A DNA stretch of 32,314 bases. Source: Mycoplasmatota bacterium. Its GTDB lineage: Bacteria > Bacillota_I > Bacilli_A > Izemoplasmatales > Izemoplasmataceae. The translations under genes were made by a program, and so were the position numbers. Of this stretch, positions 14,483 through 22,851 are shown one piece after another. The stretch spans positions 1 through 32,314 of the forward strand of contig JAFLJX010000018.1 of the NCBI GenBank assembly GCA_022712785.1. The letters are read 5' to 3'. Positions within the stretch are counted from its first letter, which is position 1. Each line of letters begins with the position of its first letter. The notes beneath the pieces were generated by a model. It saw only the letters and a program-made list of their open reading frames with translations. It was not told where the DNA came from and did not search any database.

Positions 14483-16099
14483 ATGATTAAAGATATTTAT
14501 GTAGATAAAAGTCAGTACTATTTAGATGATAGTGTGATTCTTATCGTTGAAAAAACTAATAGTAATATAAAGATTGATGTTACTGTGAACCATTTAGAAC
14601 ATCAAGTGTTTAATAAAGAGATATTACTTCGAGGTGAAATTGCCAGAGTTGATCTAGGGAAATTTCCACTTGGAGGGTACCAAGTAAAAATGGGTGATTT
14701 CTTATCGGCATTTGACGTTGTAAATACATCTTCAGAAAGCCCAAGATATGGATTTTTAAGTGAATTTACATCTAAAGATTTTGATAAAAATATTGCACAA
14801 ATGAGCAAATTACATTTGAATCTTATTCAATTTTATGATTGGATGTATTGTCATCATGATCTTATTCCAAATAAAAACATATTTATAGACCCAATGGGGG
14901 CGACTATTGATAAGTCGGTTGTTGAAGGTAAAATAAAGAGTGTTCAAGAATATAACATGAAGGCTATCGCATACGGAGCTATATACGGTGCTGAAAAAGA
15001 TTACTTTAAGCATAATAATAAAGATGAATTAATGCATTTCAATAATGATGATCCAATTTTATTTATTGATATCATTGCAATGATGGATTTTTCTTCAAAT
15101 ACAAACTGGAGAAAACATATTATCAATGAATTTGGGAAAGCAATCGAAATCATGAATTTTGACGGAATACATTTAGATCAATATGGATTTCCAAAATATT
15201 CTCAATCTAAAAAGAATGATTTGATAGATTTAGCAAAGGAAATTCCTTCATTTATTAATGATACCATTGACTATACGGGTGGAATGAAAGATGAAGTAAT
15301 AATTGATTTTAACTACGTAAACAACTGGCCAATTGATACAATATCGGATTCAAAACAGGAATTCTCATATATTGAGGTTTGGTCTCCAAATGATACATAC
15401 AATGATCTTTCTAGGATTATAACAGAGGCAAAGCTATATTCTAATAATCGACCCGTTGTTCTAGCGGCATATATTCATGCATTTCAGGGTGAAACAGATA
15501 TGAAAAACAAAGAGTTGTCAGCACTATATACTATGGCTTGTGTTTATTCGCAAGGGGCATACCCATTATTGTTTGGAGAATATAATGGGATTTTATCAAA
15601 TCCATATTATGTAGATTACAGTAAATACACTGATGAGTTTTTTATTAAAGTAAGAAAGTATCAGGATTTTATTGTGAAGTACAAAGAATTACTATTCAAA
15701 AAACAAAGAGATATTACTTATACTTTTGCAAATGGTATTAATGAAGAACTTGTAGTAAAGGGGTATAATACCTCTTCAGATTTCAAGAATAACACTGTTG
15801 CTCTGAAAATATTCGAAAACCCTGAATTTAGAACTATACACCTAATAAATCTATTAGAACAGCAAAATTCAAATTGGAATGAAGAAAAAGATGATAACAA
15901 GGCACATAACAATATTGAAATTCAATATTTGATTTATGAAGAAATTGAAGCTATATATATAATGACACCTGATCAAACAGGAGAATTAATAGAGATAGAT
16001 TATAAATATGTAGATCATCAGCAAGGAAAAGCAGTTTCATTCATAGTTAAGAATTTGGATATCTGGACTATGGTATATATTAAACTTGCTCATTCATGA
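14483..16099 (+). CDS. GH66 alpha-1,6-glucan hydrolase without signal peptide
   Basis: A 538-residue paralogue of the preceding GH66 enzyme. It has the same layout: N-terminal beta-sandwich (about 1-85), barrel opening SPRYGFL, the QFYDW motif (116-120), likely nucleophile Asp232 in FDGIHLDQYG, likely acid/base Glu298 in YIEVW, and a C-terminal beta-sandwich. The protein starts directly with MIKDIYVDKSQYYL and has no signal or membrane helix, so it should stay in the cytoplasm. The ribosome site (GAGGT) and the 17-base gap from the upstream stop support that start. It probably shortens long imported isomalto-oligosaccharides for DexB. Its need suggests that the importer takes up long chains. 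A terminator follows. Confidence 0.87.
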   Translation: MIKDIYVDKSQYYLDDSVILIVEKTNSNIKIDVTVNHLEHQVFNKEILLRGEIARVDLGKFPLGGYQVKMGDFLSAFDVVNTSSESPRYGFLSEFTSKDFDKNIAQMSKLHLNLIQFYDWMYCHHDLIPNKNIFIDPMGATIDKSVVEGKIKSVQEYNMKAIAYGAIYGAEKDYFKHNNKDELMHFNNDDPILFIDIIAMMDFSSNTNWRKHIINEFGKAIEIMNFDGIHLDQYGFPKYSQSKKNDLIDLAKEIPSFINDTIDYTGGMKDEVIIDFNYVNNWPIDTISDSKQEFSYIEVWSPNDTYNDLSRIITEAKLYSNNRPVVLAAYIHAFQGETDMKNKELSALYTMACVYSQGAYPLLFGEYNGILSNPYYVDYSKYTDEFFIKVRKYQDFIVKYKELLFKKQRDITYTFANGINEELVVKGYNTSSDFKNNTVALKIFENPEFRTIHLINLLEQQNSNWNEEKDDNKAHNNIEIQYLIYEEIEAIYIMTPDQTGELIEIDYKYVDHQQGKAVSFIVKNLDIWTMVYIKLAHS

Positions 16100-16140
16100 T
16101 TTTAGTATGATAAATAAAAAGTAGATATTAATTAGAGATT

Positions 16141-16172
16141 TAAACAAGGGTGAATTCCCTTGTTTATTCTTT
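16141..16172 (+). terminator. Terminator of unit A
   Basis: TAAACAAGGG (16141-16150) pairs perfectly with CCCTTGTTTA (16157-16166) across a six-base loop. TTCTTT follows. Confidence 0.8.
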
Positions 16173-16203
16173 ATAACTCAGGGTTACTTGTGTTTTAAAT
16201 AAT

Positions 16204-16232
16204 TTGATAAATATGGGTATATAAAATATAAT
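16204..16232 (+). promoter_or_regulatory. Promoter of the locus AraC regulator
   Basis: TTGATA (16204-16209) is 17 bases from a perfect TATAAT (16227-16232). It gives the regulator its own constitutive-looking promoter between units A and B. Confidence 0.75.
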
Positions 16233-16253
16233 AACTATATATATTATATTTGA

Positions 16254-16286
16254 GAGGAGTAATAATCATTGCAAGAGAATGATTAT
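16254..16286 (+). promoter_or_regulatory. Ribosome site and start-codon hairpin of the AraC gene
   Basis: GAGGAG (16254-16259) is followed by the inverted repeat ATAATCATT (16262-16270) / AATGATTAT (16278-16286) with a seven-base loop. The ATG at 16279 lies in the 3' arm. The ribosome site is 19 bases from this ATG but nine from a TTG at 16269 that opens a 12-codon frame ending at 16307. Confidence 0.4.
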
Positions 16287-17211
16287 ACACAATTTTATGT
16301 ATTATAAATTTTCGTTAGGAAATCTTCCTATGGTTAGTTTTATTGGAAAGGTAAAATACAATACTCCATGGTCACATTTTGAGAGGACATCGAGTGAATA
16401 TATTATGTTTTTTATTCATAGTGGTGATATGTATATTCAAGAATCACAAACAAAATATCATTTAAAAGCAAATGATATTTTTATGCTTTCTCCTCATAAG
16501 AAGCACTTTGGGTATAAAGAAGCAAAGTGTGTTTATAGCTTTGTTCATTTTGAATTGGAAAATATGGATGAGGTAAATGAAGAATTTGGTGAAGAAAAAG
16601 AGGCAAAGATTGCAGATATGTTTTTCCTTAATAAAAATGTTGTATTTCATGGAGGACCATATAAAATTTTTCACATATATGTTCCAAAATACATACAGAT
16701 ACTTGATTCAAATACACTGTATTCATTGAAAAAAATATTTGATGAGGGAATAAGCGAGTATTTTAATGCATATATGAATTATCCTGTGATTTGCTCTATG
16801 AAATTAACTGAATTTTTGATGGTACTATATCGCTATTGTTTTGAAGAGAAGAAAATTACATACTCAAAAAAGATTTCGAAATCATATTTTACAGCTAGAG
16901 AACTTAAAAAGTATTTAGATGACAATGCTTACAGAAGTGTTTCTAGTGAAATGATAACCGAGGAATTCGAGTTGAATTATGATTATTTAAACAGGTTATT
17001 AAAGAAATATTTTAGTATTAGTATTAGGCAGTACATTTTAATACAAAAAATTAATGCTGCAAAAATCATTCTAACTAATAACGATATAAAGATCAATGTT
17101 GTTGGAGATTTAGTCGGAATTGATAATCCATACTATTTTAGTAAATTATTTAAAAAACATGTTGGGATTTCACCTATTGAGTTTTATAAAGAAGTCAGAC
17201 TGTCTAAATGA
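16279..17211 (+). CDS. AraC-family regulator of the glucan locus (cupin + HTH)
   Basis: A 310-residue regulator. Residues about 15-110 are an AraC-type cupin sensor (FIHSGDMYIQ, then YHLKANDIFMLSPHKKHFG). Residues about 205-305 are the double HTH (SSEMITEEFELNYDYLNRLLKKYF, then GIDNPYYFSKLFKKHVGISPIEFYK). Such proteins usually bind a sugar and activate sugar genes. It lies between units A and B, whose promoters share an upstream motif, so it is the likely activator of both. The exact start is unclear. ATG 16279 lacks a well-placed ribosome site; ATG 16297 (MYYKFSLG) would be served if the 16262-16286 hairpin folds out. The gene has its own promoter and ends in a weak hairpin. Confidence 0.88.
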   Translation: MIIHNFMYYKFSLGNLPMVSFIGKVKYNTPWSHFERTSSEYIMFFIHSGDMYIQESQTKYHLKANDIFMLSPHKKHFGYKEAKCVYSFVHFELENMDEVNEEFGEEKEAKIADMFFLNKNVVFHGGPYKIFHIYVPKYIQILDSNTLYSLKKIFDEGISEYFNAYMNYPVICSMKLTEFLMVLYRYCFEEKKITYSKKISKSYFTARELKKYLDDNAYRSVSSEMITEEFELNYDYLNRLLKKYFSISIRQYILIQKINAAKIILTNNDIKINVVGDLVGIDNPYYFSKLFKKHVGISPIEFYKEVRLSK

Positions 17212-17217
17212 CTTCTT
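17189..17217 (+). terminator. Weak hairpin at the end of the AraC gene
   Basis: AAGAAGTCA (17189-17197) pairs with TGACTTCTT (17209-17217) and includes the stop codon. The tail ATAATTATTTAT is only partly T-rich. Confidence 0.4.
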
Positions 17218-17242
17218 ATAATTATTTATAACAATAGTCGGG

Positions 17243-17260
17243 TTTGTATAAAACATATCA
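17243..17260 (+). promoter_or_regulatory. Shared activator-like motif, unit B copy
   Basis: TTTGTATAAAA (17243-17253) followed by TATCA (17256-17260). GTATAA starts 48 bases before the -10, exactly as in unit A. The gap between the two parts is one base shorter than in the unit A copy. Confidence 0.5.
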
Positions 17261-17270
17261 AGAATTATTA

Positions 17271-17299
17271 TTGTATTTATAGAAGTATTAAAATATAAT
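17271..17299 (+). promoter_or_regulatory. Promoter of unit B (transport operon)
   Basis: TTGTAT (17271-17276) and a perfect TATAAT (17294-17299) are 17 bases apart. The weak -35 fits an activator-dependent promoter. Confidence 0.65.
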
Positions 17300-17332
17300 T
17301 AGAGTGCTTAGATTAAACAATGGAGGGCTTTT

Positions 17333-18100
17333 ATGAAAAAAAAATGTTTAATTATTATTTTTGTATTATTGCTAGCGTCAACAAAAACGTATAACGTTAA
17401 TGCTTTTGTTGGATATAACGCTGCGGAAGCAAAAGGAACTTATGCAGAATCATTAGATGTGATATATATTGAATTTGAAACAAGCAAAGATATTGGTGCT
17501 GTTTACGACGGTTTATTACTAATAGATGAAAATGATATATCTGTTGAATGGTCTACTTTGATTGCACAAAATGATATCGGTGGTAGAGCTACTGTTTTTA
17601 AAGGAACATTAGATTCTCCTTTAAATCTAGAAACTAAATACTTTGTTAAGTATTCAGACAAATCTATTATTCTAGATTTTGATACTAGTGCACCGTTAAT
17701 AAGTTTTACAAATAAGGTTAAGAACGATCCACTGAGATATAATGAGATAGATGATGTATATTTAGTAGAGTTAAAGAAATTAAATATATATGAATCAATT
17801 TTTTCAACACGTGATAGTTTCATTATTGATGAATATATTAGATTAAACGTTGTTGATAATAGAGATGGAGGGCTGCTTGATAAGATTAAGATTGACGGGC
17901 TTCCCGATTTGTATAACAAAGGCAGTTATATTGTTTCAATAACAGCAGTTGACAGCTGGGAGAACACCAAAGTTAAAACTTTTGATTTTGAGGTAGTTGA
18001 TTTTGGGAATGAAACAGTCCTGTTAGAAAACATAGTGATTGTAGTTGGAGCATTTATTCCATTTGCAATTATAATTGGATATTTTTGGAAAAAGAGATAG
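17333..18100 (+). CDS. Membrane-anchored extracellular Ig-like protein
   Basis: A 255-residue protein, first gene of the transport operon. A signal peptide (about 1-24, VNA before F25) and a C-terminal helix (about 232-251) ending in KKR predict an extracellular protein held by a single helix. Residues about 160-226 form an Ig-like domain of DUF5011 type (DNRDGGLLDKI, then GSYIVSITAVDSWENT), like the Ig domains of the unit A lipoprotein. Residues 25-130 look like another beta-sandwich of unknown family. GGAGGG before the ATG supports the start, and the next gene begins nine bases after the stop. It may position the binding proteins or the glycan at the membrane; this is inference from context. 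No enzyme motif is seen. Confidence 0.7.
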   Translation: MKKKCLIIIFVLLLASTKTYNVNAFVGYNAAEAKGTYAESLDVIYIEFETSKDIGAVYDGLLLIDENDISVEWSTLIAQNDIGGRATVFKGTLDSPLNLETKYFVKYSDKSIILDFDTSAPLISFTNKVKNDPLRYNEIDDVYLVELKKLNIYESIFSTRDSFIIDEYIRLNVVDNRDGGLLDKIKIDGLPDLYNKGSYIVSITAVDSWENTKVKTFDFEVVDFGNETVLLENIVIVVGAFIPFAIIIGYFWKKR

Positions 18101-18109
18101 GAGAAAACT

Positions 18110-19756
18110 ATGAAAAAATTATATATATTAATAACAAGTATTTCACTATTATTTACACTCTCTGCTTGTAAAAATGATGAAGGTAATATCATTGTAGATA
18201 AAGAGCAATTATCTGAGGCATTCTTTGGAGAGAAGAATACTGAAGAGTGGCAAGAACACTATAGTGGAACTATAAATATTGACGAGGATAATAATGGTGT
18301 ATTGGATTGGAAAGAAACAGAAATGACCATTTCTTATGCATCTGACTTTTATAATGATGATGATGAGTTAAACACATTATATAGAAACGCTGTAAAATGG
18401 GCTGAACAGTATCCAAATATTACAATAACACGTGATGAGAGATTTAAAAAAGCTGTGACAGGAAATGATAATAGTTTATTTTTTGAAATATTGTTGGCAT
18501 CATCTCAAGATTCAACGATGCCTGATATATTTTATGCACCACTATCAGCGGAGGCTTACGATCAAGATTTGACTCTTGATTTAACTCCATATTTTCGATC
18601 TGACAATGAAGCAAGACTAATTACCAATAATGCCTTCGAATTTATTACATCAGTGGATGGACAAGAAATATGGGGTGTTCCATATATGTCTGTTTCACAA
18701 TTTCCAGCAGTTAATGTTGGGTTGTTGAGAGAAAATAATATTAATATCCCTTCATATGATTGGACTTATGAAGAGTATGAAAATTTACGATCAGATGTAG
18801 CTACATTGACAACATCTGGAAGTTGTATTTTCCCAGGGATAATAGATTTTTCTAACCACGGACCGAATTATTTTGATGCTGTACCAAATGGGTGGAATGG
18901 ATTTAATATTGAAACACAAAGATTTGATTTTGAAAGTGCAACAAAATTTGGATCTTGGTTATCAGAGGTAGCATTTGAAGGTGATCAAGGATTACATTAT
19001 AGTGATTTATCTCTAGAAGAACAAGAAGCTATCTGTGGAAGCTATAGTTATGCTTGGGGAGATGGGTTTCAAGCAGTTGATAATATTTGGATGTATTTTT
19101 TAAGCACAAATGTTACATCACTAATTAAAACTAGAGGACTTGAAATTGATATTTATCCTATGCCTGAATCACCAGAAGGTGGAGAAACTTCATTACATGG
19201 TTATTATGATGCATATGGACTAAGTTATGAGTTGAGTAATGATTTAGTTAAAGCTGAGGCTGTATTTGATTTAGCCAAATGGTTATCATATGGACAAGAA
19301 GGAACAGAAGCTAGATGGGATTTAATTGATGAAGATATATCAGAATACGGAAACACAATTGAAGATTGGATAGCATTAGGAAATTTAGAAGCTGATTTTC
19401 CATTTATTCATCCTTCAACACACTTAATGGATTATATTATGGGATGGCCAGCTACTACTAATCCACTAGTACTTGAAAATCACCCTTTGGTAAAAGGGTT
19501 CCCAATTGACGGCCCTTATGCAATCTTTAATTTTGAGGCCTTCAAGAATGTAGAATTTCAAGAACAACTTTCTAACGCAGTCGCATTTCCAAGACAAATA
19601 CCAGCGGCATCAAGTGCTATTGAAGAAATCAATATTTGGTTAGATTTAAAAGAAAGAATTAGAAATGAAGGATACAGTTATGAGTCTTTAGCACCAGAAA
19701 TAGATGATTTAATGAATCAAATTCTTGATGATTATTTAAGGTATTATTCAGATTAA
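18110..19756 (+). CDS. Sugar ABC transporter substrate-binding lipoprotein with EF-hand-like loop
   Basis: A 548-residue family 1 solute-binding lipoprotein (lipobox LSAC, Cys20). Before the binding domain, residues 58-69 (DEDNNGVLDWKE) match a canonical EF-hand calcium loop: D58, D60, N62, D66 and E69 at positions 1, 3, 5, 9 and 12. The binding fold starts near ETEMTISYASDF and continues with NTLYRNAVKWAEQYPNITI. It has DIFYAPLS and GVPYMSVSQFPAVNVGLLRENNI, the usual hinge and ligand-side segments. It is longer than typical maltose-type proteins (about 420), fitting a large ligand. AGGAG precedes the ATG. A hairpin follows the stop, consistent with higher expression than the genes downstream. 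Ligand specificity (isomalto-oligosaccharides) is inferred from GH66 and DexB. Confidence 0.85.
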   Translation: MKKLYILITSISLLFTLSACKNDEGNIIVDKEQLSEAFFGEKNTEEWQEHYSGTINIDEDNNGVLDWKETEMTISYASDFYNDDDELNTLYRNAVKWAEQYPNITITRDERFKKAVTGNDNSLFFEILLASSQDSTMPDIFYAPLSAEAYDQDLTLDLTPYFRSDNEARLITNNAFEFITSVDGQEIWGVPYMSVSQFPAVNVGLLRENNINIPSYDWTYEEYENLRSDVATLTTSGSCIFPGIIDFSNHGPNYFDAVPNGWNGFNIETQRFDFESATKFGSWLSEVAFEGDQGLHYSDLSLEEQEAICGSYSYAWGDGFQAVDNIWMYFLSTNVTSLIKTRGLEIDIYPMPESPEGGETSLHGYYDAYGLSYELSNDLVKAEAVFDLAKWLSYGQEGTEARWDLIDEDISEYGNTIEDWIALGNLEADFPFIHPSTHLMDYIMGWPATTNPLVLENHPLVKGFPIDGPYAIFNFEAFKNVEFQEQLSNAVAFPRQIPAASSAIEEINIWLDLKERIRNEGYSYESLAPEIDDLMNQILDDYLRYYSD

Positions 19757-19787
19757 TATAAAAATATATTTTTGTTTATGACATGAC

Positions 19788-19822
19788 TAGTTTCCATGAA
19801 AAGTTATTTTTTGTGGAAACTA
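19788..19822 (+). promoter_or_regulatory. Intercistronic hairpin after the lipoprotein SBP gene
   Basis: TAGTTTCCA (19788-19796) pairs with TGGAAACTA (19814-19822) across 17 bases. There is no proper T-run. It probably acts as an mRNA stabiliser or partial stop between the binding-protein gene and the rest of the operon. Confidence 0.5.
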
Positions 19823-19854
19823 ATTCTTAATACAGGTGACAATGAGGTGGAAAG

Positions 19855-22851
19855 ATGAAAAAAATTCTATTTATAATATTAGTAGGTCTCATTATTGCTA
19901 TTTTTGGAGCGATGAATACTTCTGACATTTCAATTTCAGCTAATTCAGATGATGAATTATCATATTTTTTAGAAGAAAGTATTCTCGAAAACAACGAGGT
20001 GTATCAATCGTCTTTTACAAGAACTGAAAGCTATTATAGTGTTTTTCAGAATTGGACAGACTTGGAATTAATAAAATCCAATAATATTTATAAAGTGAAT
20101 TCTAATGAATATTTTGGTGGAGAATCAACTACGATTGTTGATAGCTTTTCTTATGGGACAAATACTACAAAACTGCAATCTGAAGATTCAGTTAGTTTTG
20201 ATGTTTCCATTCTAAATGAAGGGCTATATCAAATATATCTAGACTACTATATAATTCCTGATGTTAAGATTTCTCCAGTTATATCACTTTTGATTAATAG
20301 TGAGAGTCAATTTACTGAGATGAATTATCTAGAATTTAAAGTTGATTGGGGAATAGAAAGTGATATTCATTATGATAGATTTGGTGATGAGTTAACTCCT
20401 AAAAGTTTTATTACAGAAAAGTGGTATTTGAGTATGGGATTGATTGATCCTAATCGTTTTTACACTGAACCTTTATACTTTTATTTTGATGAAGGAATAA
20501 ACAATATTGATATTTCTGTTTTGGAAGGTAGTTTTTTACTTGGAAACACTATAATCAAAAGTGTGGAGGAAGAAACTTCAACTTACGATGAGTATTTTCA
20601 AGGTCTGATTCCAAATGGTAATAGTGATAGTTCAATTATTGTATTAGAAGCAGAAGACTATACATATAAGAGTAAACAGAGTATTCGTTCGAAATATATG
20701 AGAGATCCACAGGTTACACCATATGAATATCAAAATCGTGTATTAAATGTGTTAGATGGTTATTCTTTTGGAGAATCAGGAGATAGCATAACCTACACTT
20801 TTTCGGTCCCAAATAATGGACTTTACAACATTGCTTTCAAGTATTATCAAAATACAAATAATGGGTTAATAAGTACAAGAAAAATAGAAATCGATAATGA
20901 GGTATTGTTTGACGAACTAAACAGCTATCATTTCGAATATTCTCCTAAATGGAAAAATGAAATTTTAAGTGACAACTCTAATACTCCATTTTCAATTTAT
21001 CTATCAAAAGGAACTCATACAATAAGTATTATTGCTGATAATGAGGAAATCCGTGACATATACCATGAACTTATATATCTACTAGAAGAAATGCAAGACA
21101 TATCTCGCCAAATCAACAAGATTACTGGGGGATTAGAGGATAAGGACAGAGATTGGAACATTACTAACTACATACCAAACTTAGTAAGTGACCTGACAGG
21201 GATTTCAAATAAGTTAGGTATTATGATTGAAGAATTGTCAATATATATAGGTGAAGATGACATTCCAATTATTAGTGAAATTAAAATTGCAAAAAACATG
21301 ATTGCTGAATTTATTGACAATCCAGATGATTTACCTTCTTACATGAGTAACTTTACAAAAGGTGAATCGTCAGCATATGGAAGAATAAATTCATCATTAC
21401 CATCATTAATATATAGCCCTTTAAACTTAGATAAAATGTATATTTACAACAATCATGATTTACCAAAAGCCAATTCAAATTTTTTCGTGAAGACACTTGA
21501 AGGATTGAAAGCGTTCATTTTTACTTTCTTTGATCCAAAATATAATGAAATGTCTGAAGTGGATGAAAAAACTATCGAAATTTGGGTGAATAAGTCGAGA
21601 CTGTATGTTGAAATAATGCAAAGAATGATTGATGAGGAGTTCACTCCAGATACTGGTGTGAAAGTACAATTATCAATCATGCCTGACGAAAATAAAATAA
21701 TTTTGGCAAACGCAGCTGGAACAACTCCTGATGGAGTGATAGGAATTACTTTTAAAAAACCTTTTGAGTTTGCAATTAGAGATATAATTGTAGATATTAG
21801 AGATTACGAAGGATTTTATGAACTTGCAGAAGAATTTAATCCAAATACCTTTGTACCATACATTTATAGTGATGGAGTTTATGCTATCCCAGAAACTCAG
21901 GATGTAAAATTATTATTTTATAGAAAAGATATTTTTGCTGAATTAGGAGTCGAACCACCAGATACTTGGGATGAGGTTATATCACTTGTACCTGTACTTC
22001 AAAAGTATGATATGAATTTTTATGCGCCTATAGGTGAAGAAAATTCTTATAAAGGTTTTGATAAAACAACACCATTTATTTATCAGTTTGGTGGTACTTT
22101 GTATGACCAAGACACAATGTCAACCACAGTAAATGTTGATGGAGCATATAAGTCATTTGAGTTGATGACAGAATTATTTTCTGTGTATAATCTACCTGTT
22201 TCAACTGCAAGCTTTTTTCAAGATTTCAGGAATGGAACTATTCCAGTCGGGATAGGGGATGCAAATATGTATATTCAACTTAAATATGCAGCCCCCGAAC
22301 TTTCTGGACAGTGGGGAGTATTACCGATCCCAGGAGTTGAAAATGAAAGTTCAATAGTTGAGAGATGGGATCCAACGTATGGAGGTTCAAGTATTATTTT
22401 TGAAGATAGTGAAAAGCATAAAATGACTTGGGAGTTAATTAAATGGTGGTCTTCATCAAATACTCAAGCTGATTTTTCGTATAATATTCAATCAACATTA
22501 GGTGACAAGTTTTTATATATGACAGCCAACATTGATGGATTTAAGAATGGAGCTTGGCCAAATGATTCTAAATATACTATTTTGGATCAATGGGACTGGA
22601 TTCAAACTACTGGAAAAGTTCCAGGGGATTATATGGTTGAACGAGAACTTAGTAATGCTTGGAATAAAGTTGTTTTCGAAGGATTACATCCCAGAATTGC
22701 TATTGATGAGGCGAAAATAATAATTGATTTGGAAATAAAGCGAAAACTTATTGAATTTCTTTATATGAATGAAAATGGTGAATTATTAAAACCATTTTTG
22801 ATACCAACAATTGATAATATTGAGAACTGGGTGAGAAAAGATGAAAATTAG
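19855..22851 (+). CDS. Giant solute-binding protein fused to CBM35-like modules
   Basis: A 998-residue exported protein with a signal or anchor helix (4-20) and no lipobox Cys. Order: a beta-sandwich of CBM6/35 appearance (about 90-235, VSFDVSILNEGLYQIYLDYY); a second, clearer CBM35-like module (about 262-400, starting LEAEDY at 264-269, then GDSITYTFSVPNNGLYNIAFKYY); a helical segment (about 400-480); and a family 1 solute-binding domain (about 565-960). The binding domain has TPDGVIGITF, VYAIPETQDVKLLFYRKDIFAELG, PDTWDEV and GNTIPVGIGDANMY-like segments. Glycan-binding modules on an ABC binding protein are rare and suggest capture of a polymer or long chain. GAGGTGG precedes the ATG. It overlaps the next permease gene by 11 bases, so it belongs with that permease pair. 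Confidence 0.83.
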   Translation: MKKILFIILVGLIIAIFGAMNTSDISISANSDDELSYFLEESILENNEVYQSSFTRTESYYSVFQNWTDLELIKSNNIYKVNSNEYFGGESTTIVDSFSYGTNTTKLQSEDSVSFDVSILNEGLYQIYLDYYIIPDVKISPVISLLINSESQFTEMNYLEFKVDWGIESDIHYDRFGDELTPKSFITEKWYLSMGLIDPNRFYTEPLYFYFDEGINNIDISVLEGSFLLGNTIIKSVEEETSTYDEYFQGLIPNGNSDSSIIVLEAEDYTYKSKQSIRSKYMRDPQVTPYEYQNRVLNVLDGYSFGESGDSITYTFSVPNNGLYNIAFKYYQNTNNGLISTRKIEIDNEVLFDELNSYHFEYSPKWKNEILSDNSNTPFSIYLSKGTHTISIIADNEEIRDIYHELIYLLEEMQDISRQINKITGGLEDKDRDWNITNYIPNLVSDLTGISNKLGIMIEELSIYIGEDDIPIISEIKIAKNMIAEFIDNPDDLPSYMSNFTKGESSAYGRINSSLPSLIYSPLNLDKMYIYNNHDLPKANSNFFVKTLEGLKAFIFTFFDPKYNEMSEVDEKTIEIWVNKSRLYVEIMQRMIDEEFTPDTGVKVQLSIMPDENKIILANAAGTTPDGVIGITFKKPFEFAIRDIIVDIRDYEGFYELAEEFNPNTFVPYIYSDGVYAIPETQDVKLLFYRKDIFAELGVEPPDTWDEVISLVPVLQKYDMNFYAPIGEENSYKGFDKTTPFIYQFGGTLYDQDTMSTTVNVDGAYKSFELMTELFSVYNLPVSTASFFQDFRNGTIPVGIGDANMYIQLKYAAPELSGQWGVLPIPGVENESSIVERWDPTYGGSSIIFEDSEKHKMTWELIKWWSSSNTQADFSYNIQSTLGDKFLYMTANIDGFKNGAWPNDSKYTILDQWDWIQTTGKVPGDYMVERELSNAWNKVVFEGLHPRIAIDEAKIIIDLEIKRKLIEFLYMNENGELLKPFLIPTIDNIENWVRKDEN

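Noticed and set aside
12663..16099. CITase (cyclic dextran-forming enzyme) identity for the GH66 genes
   Set aside because: Both lack the CBM35 insertion and are much shorter than known CITases. Transfer activity still cannot be excluded.
17373..17403. Dyad with AACG/CGTT at the start of the Ig-like anchor gene, considered as a second cre site
   Set aside because: It lies inside coding sequence and does not fit the cre consensus.
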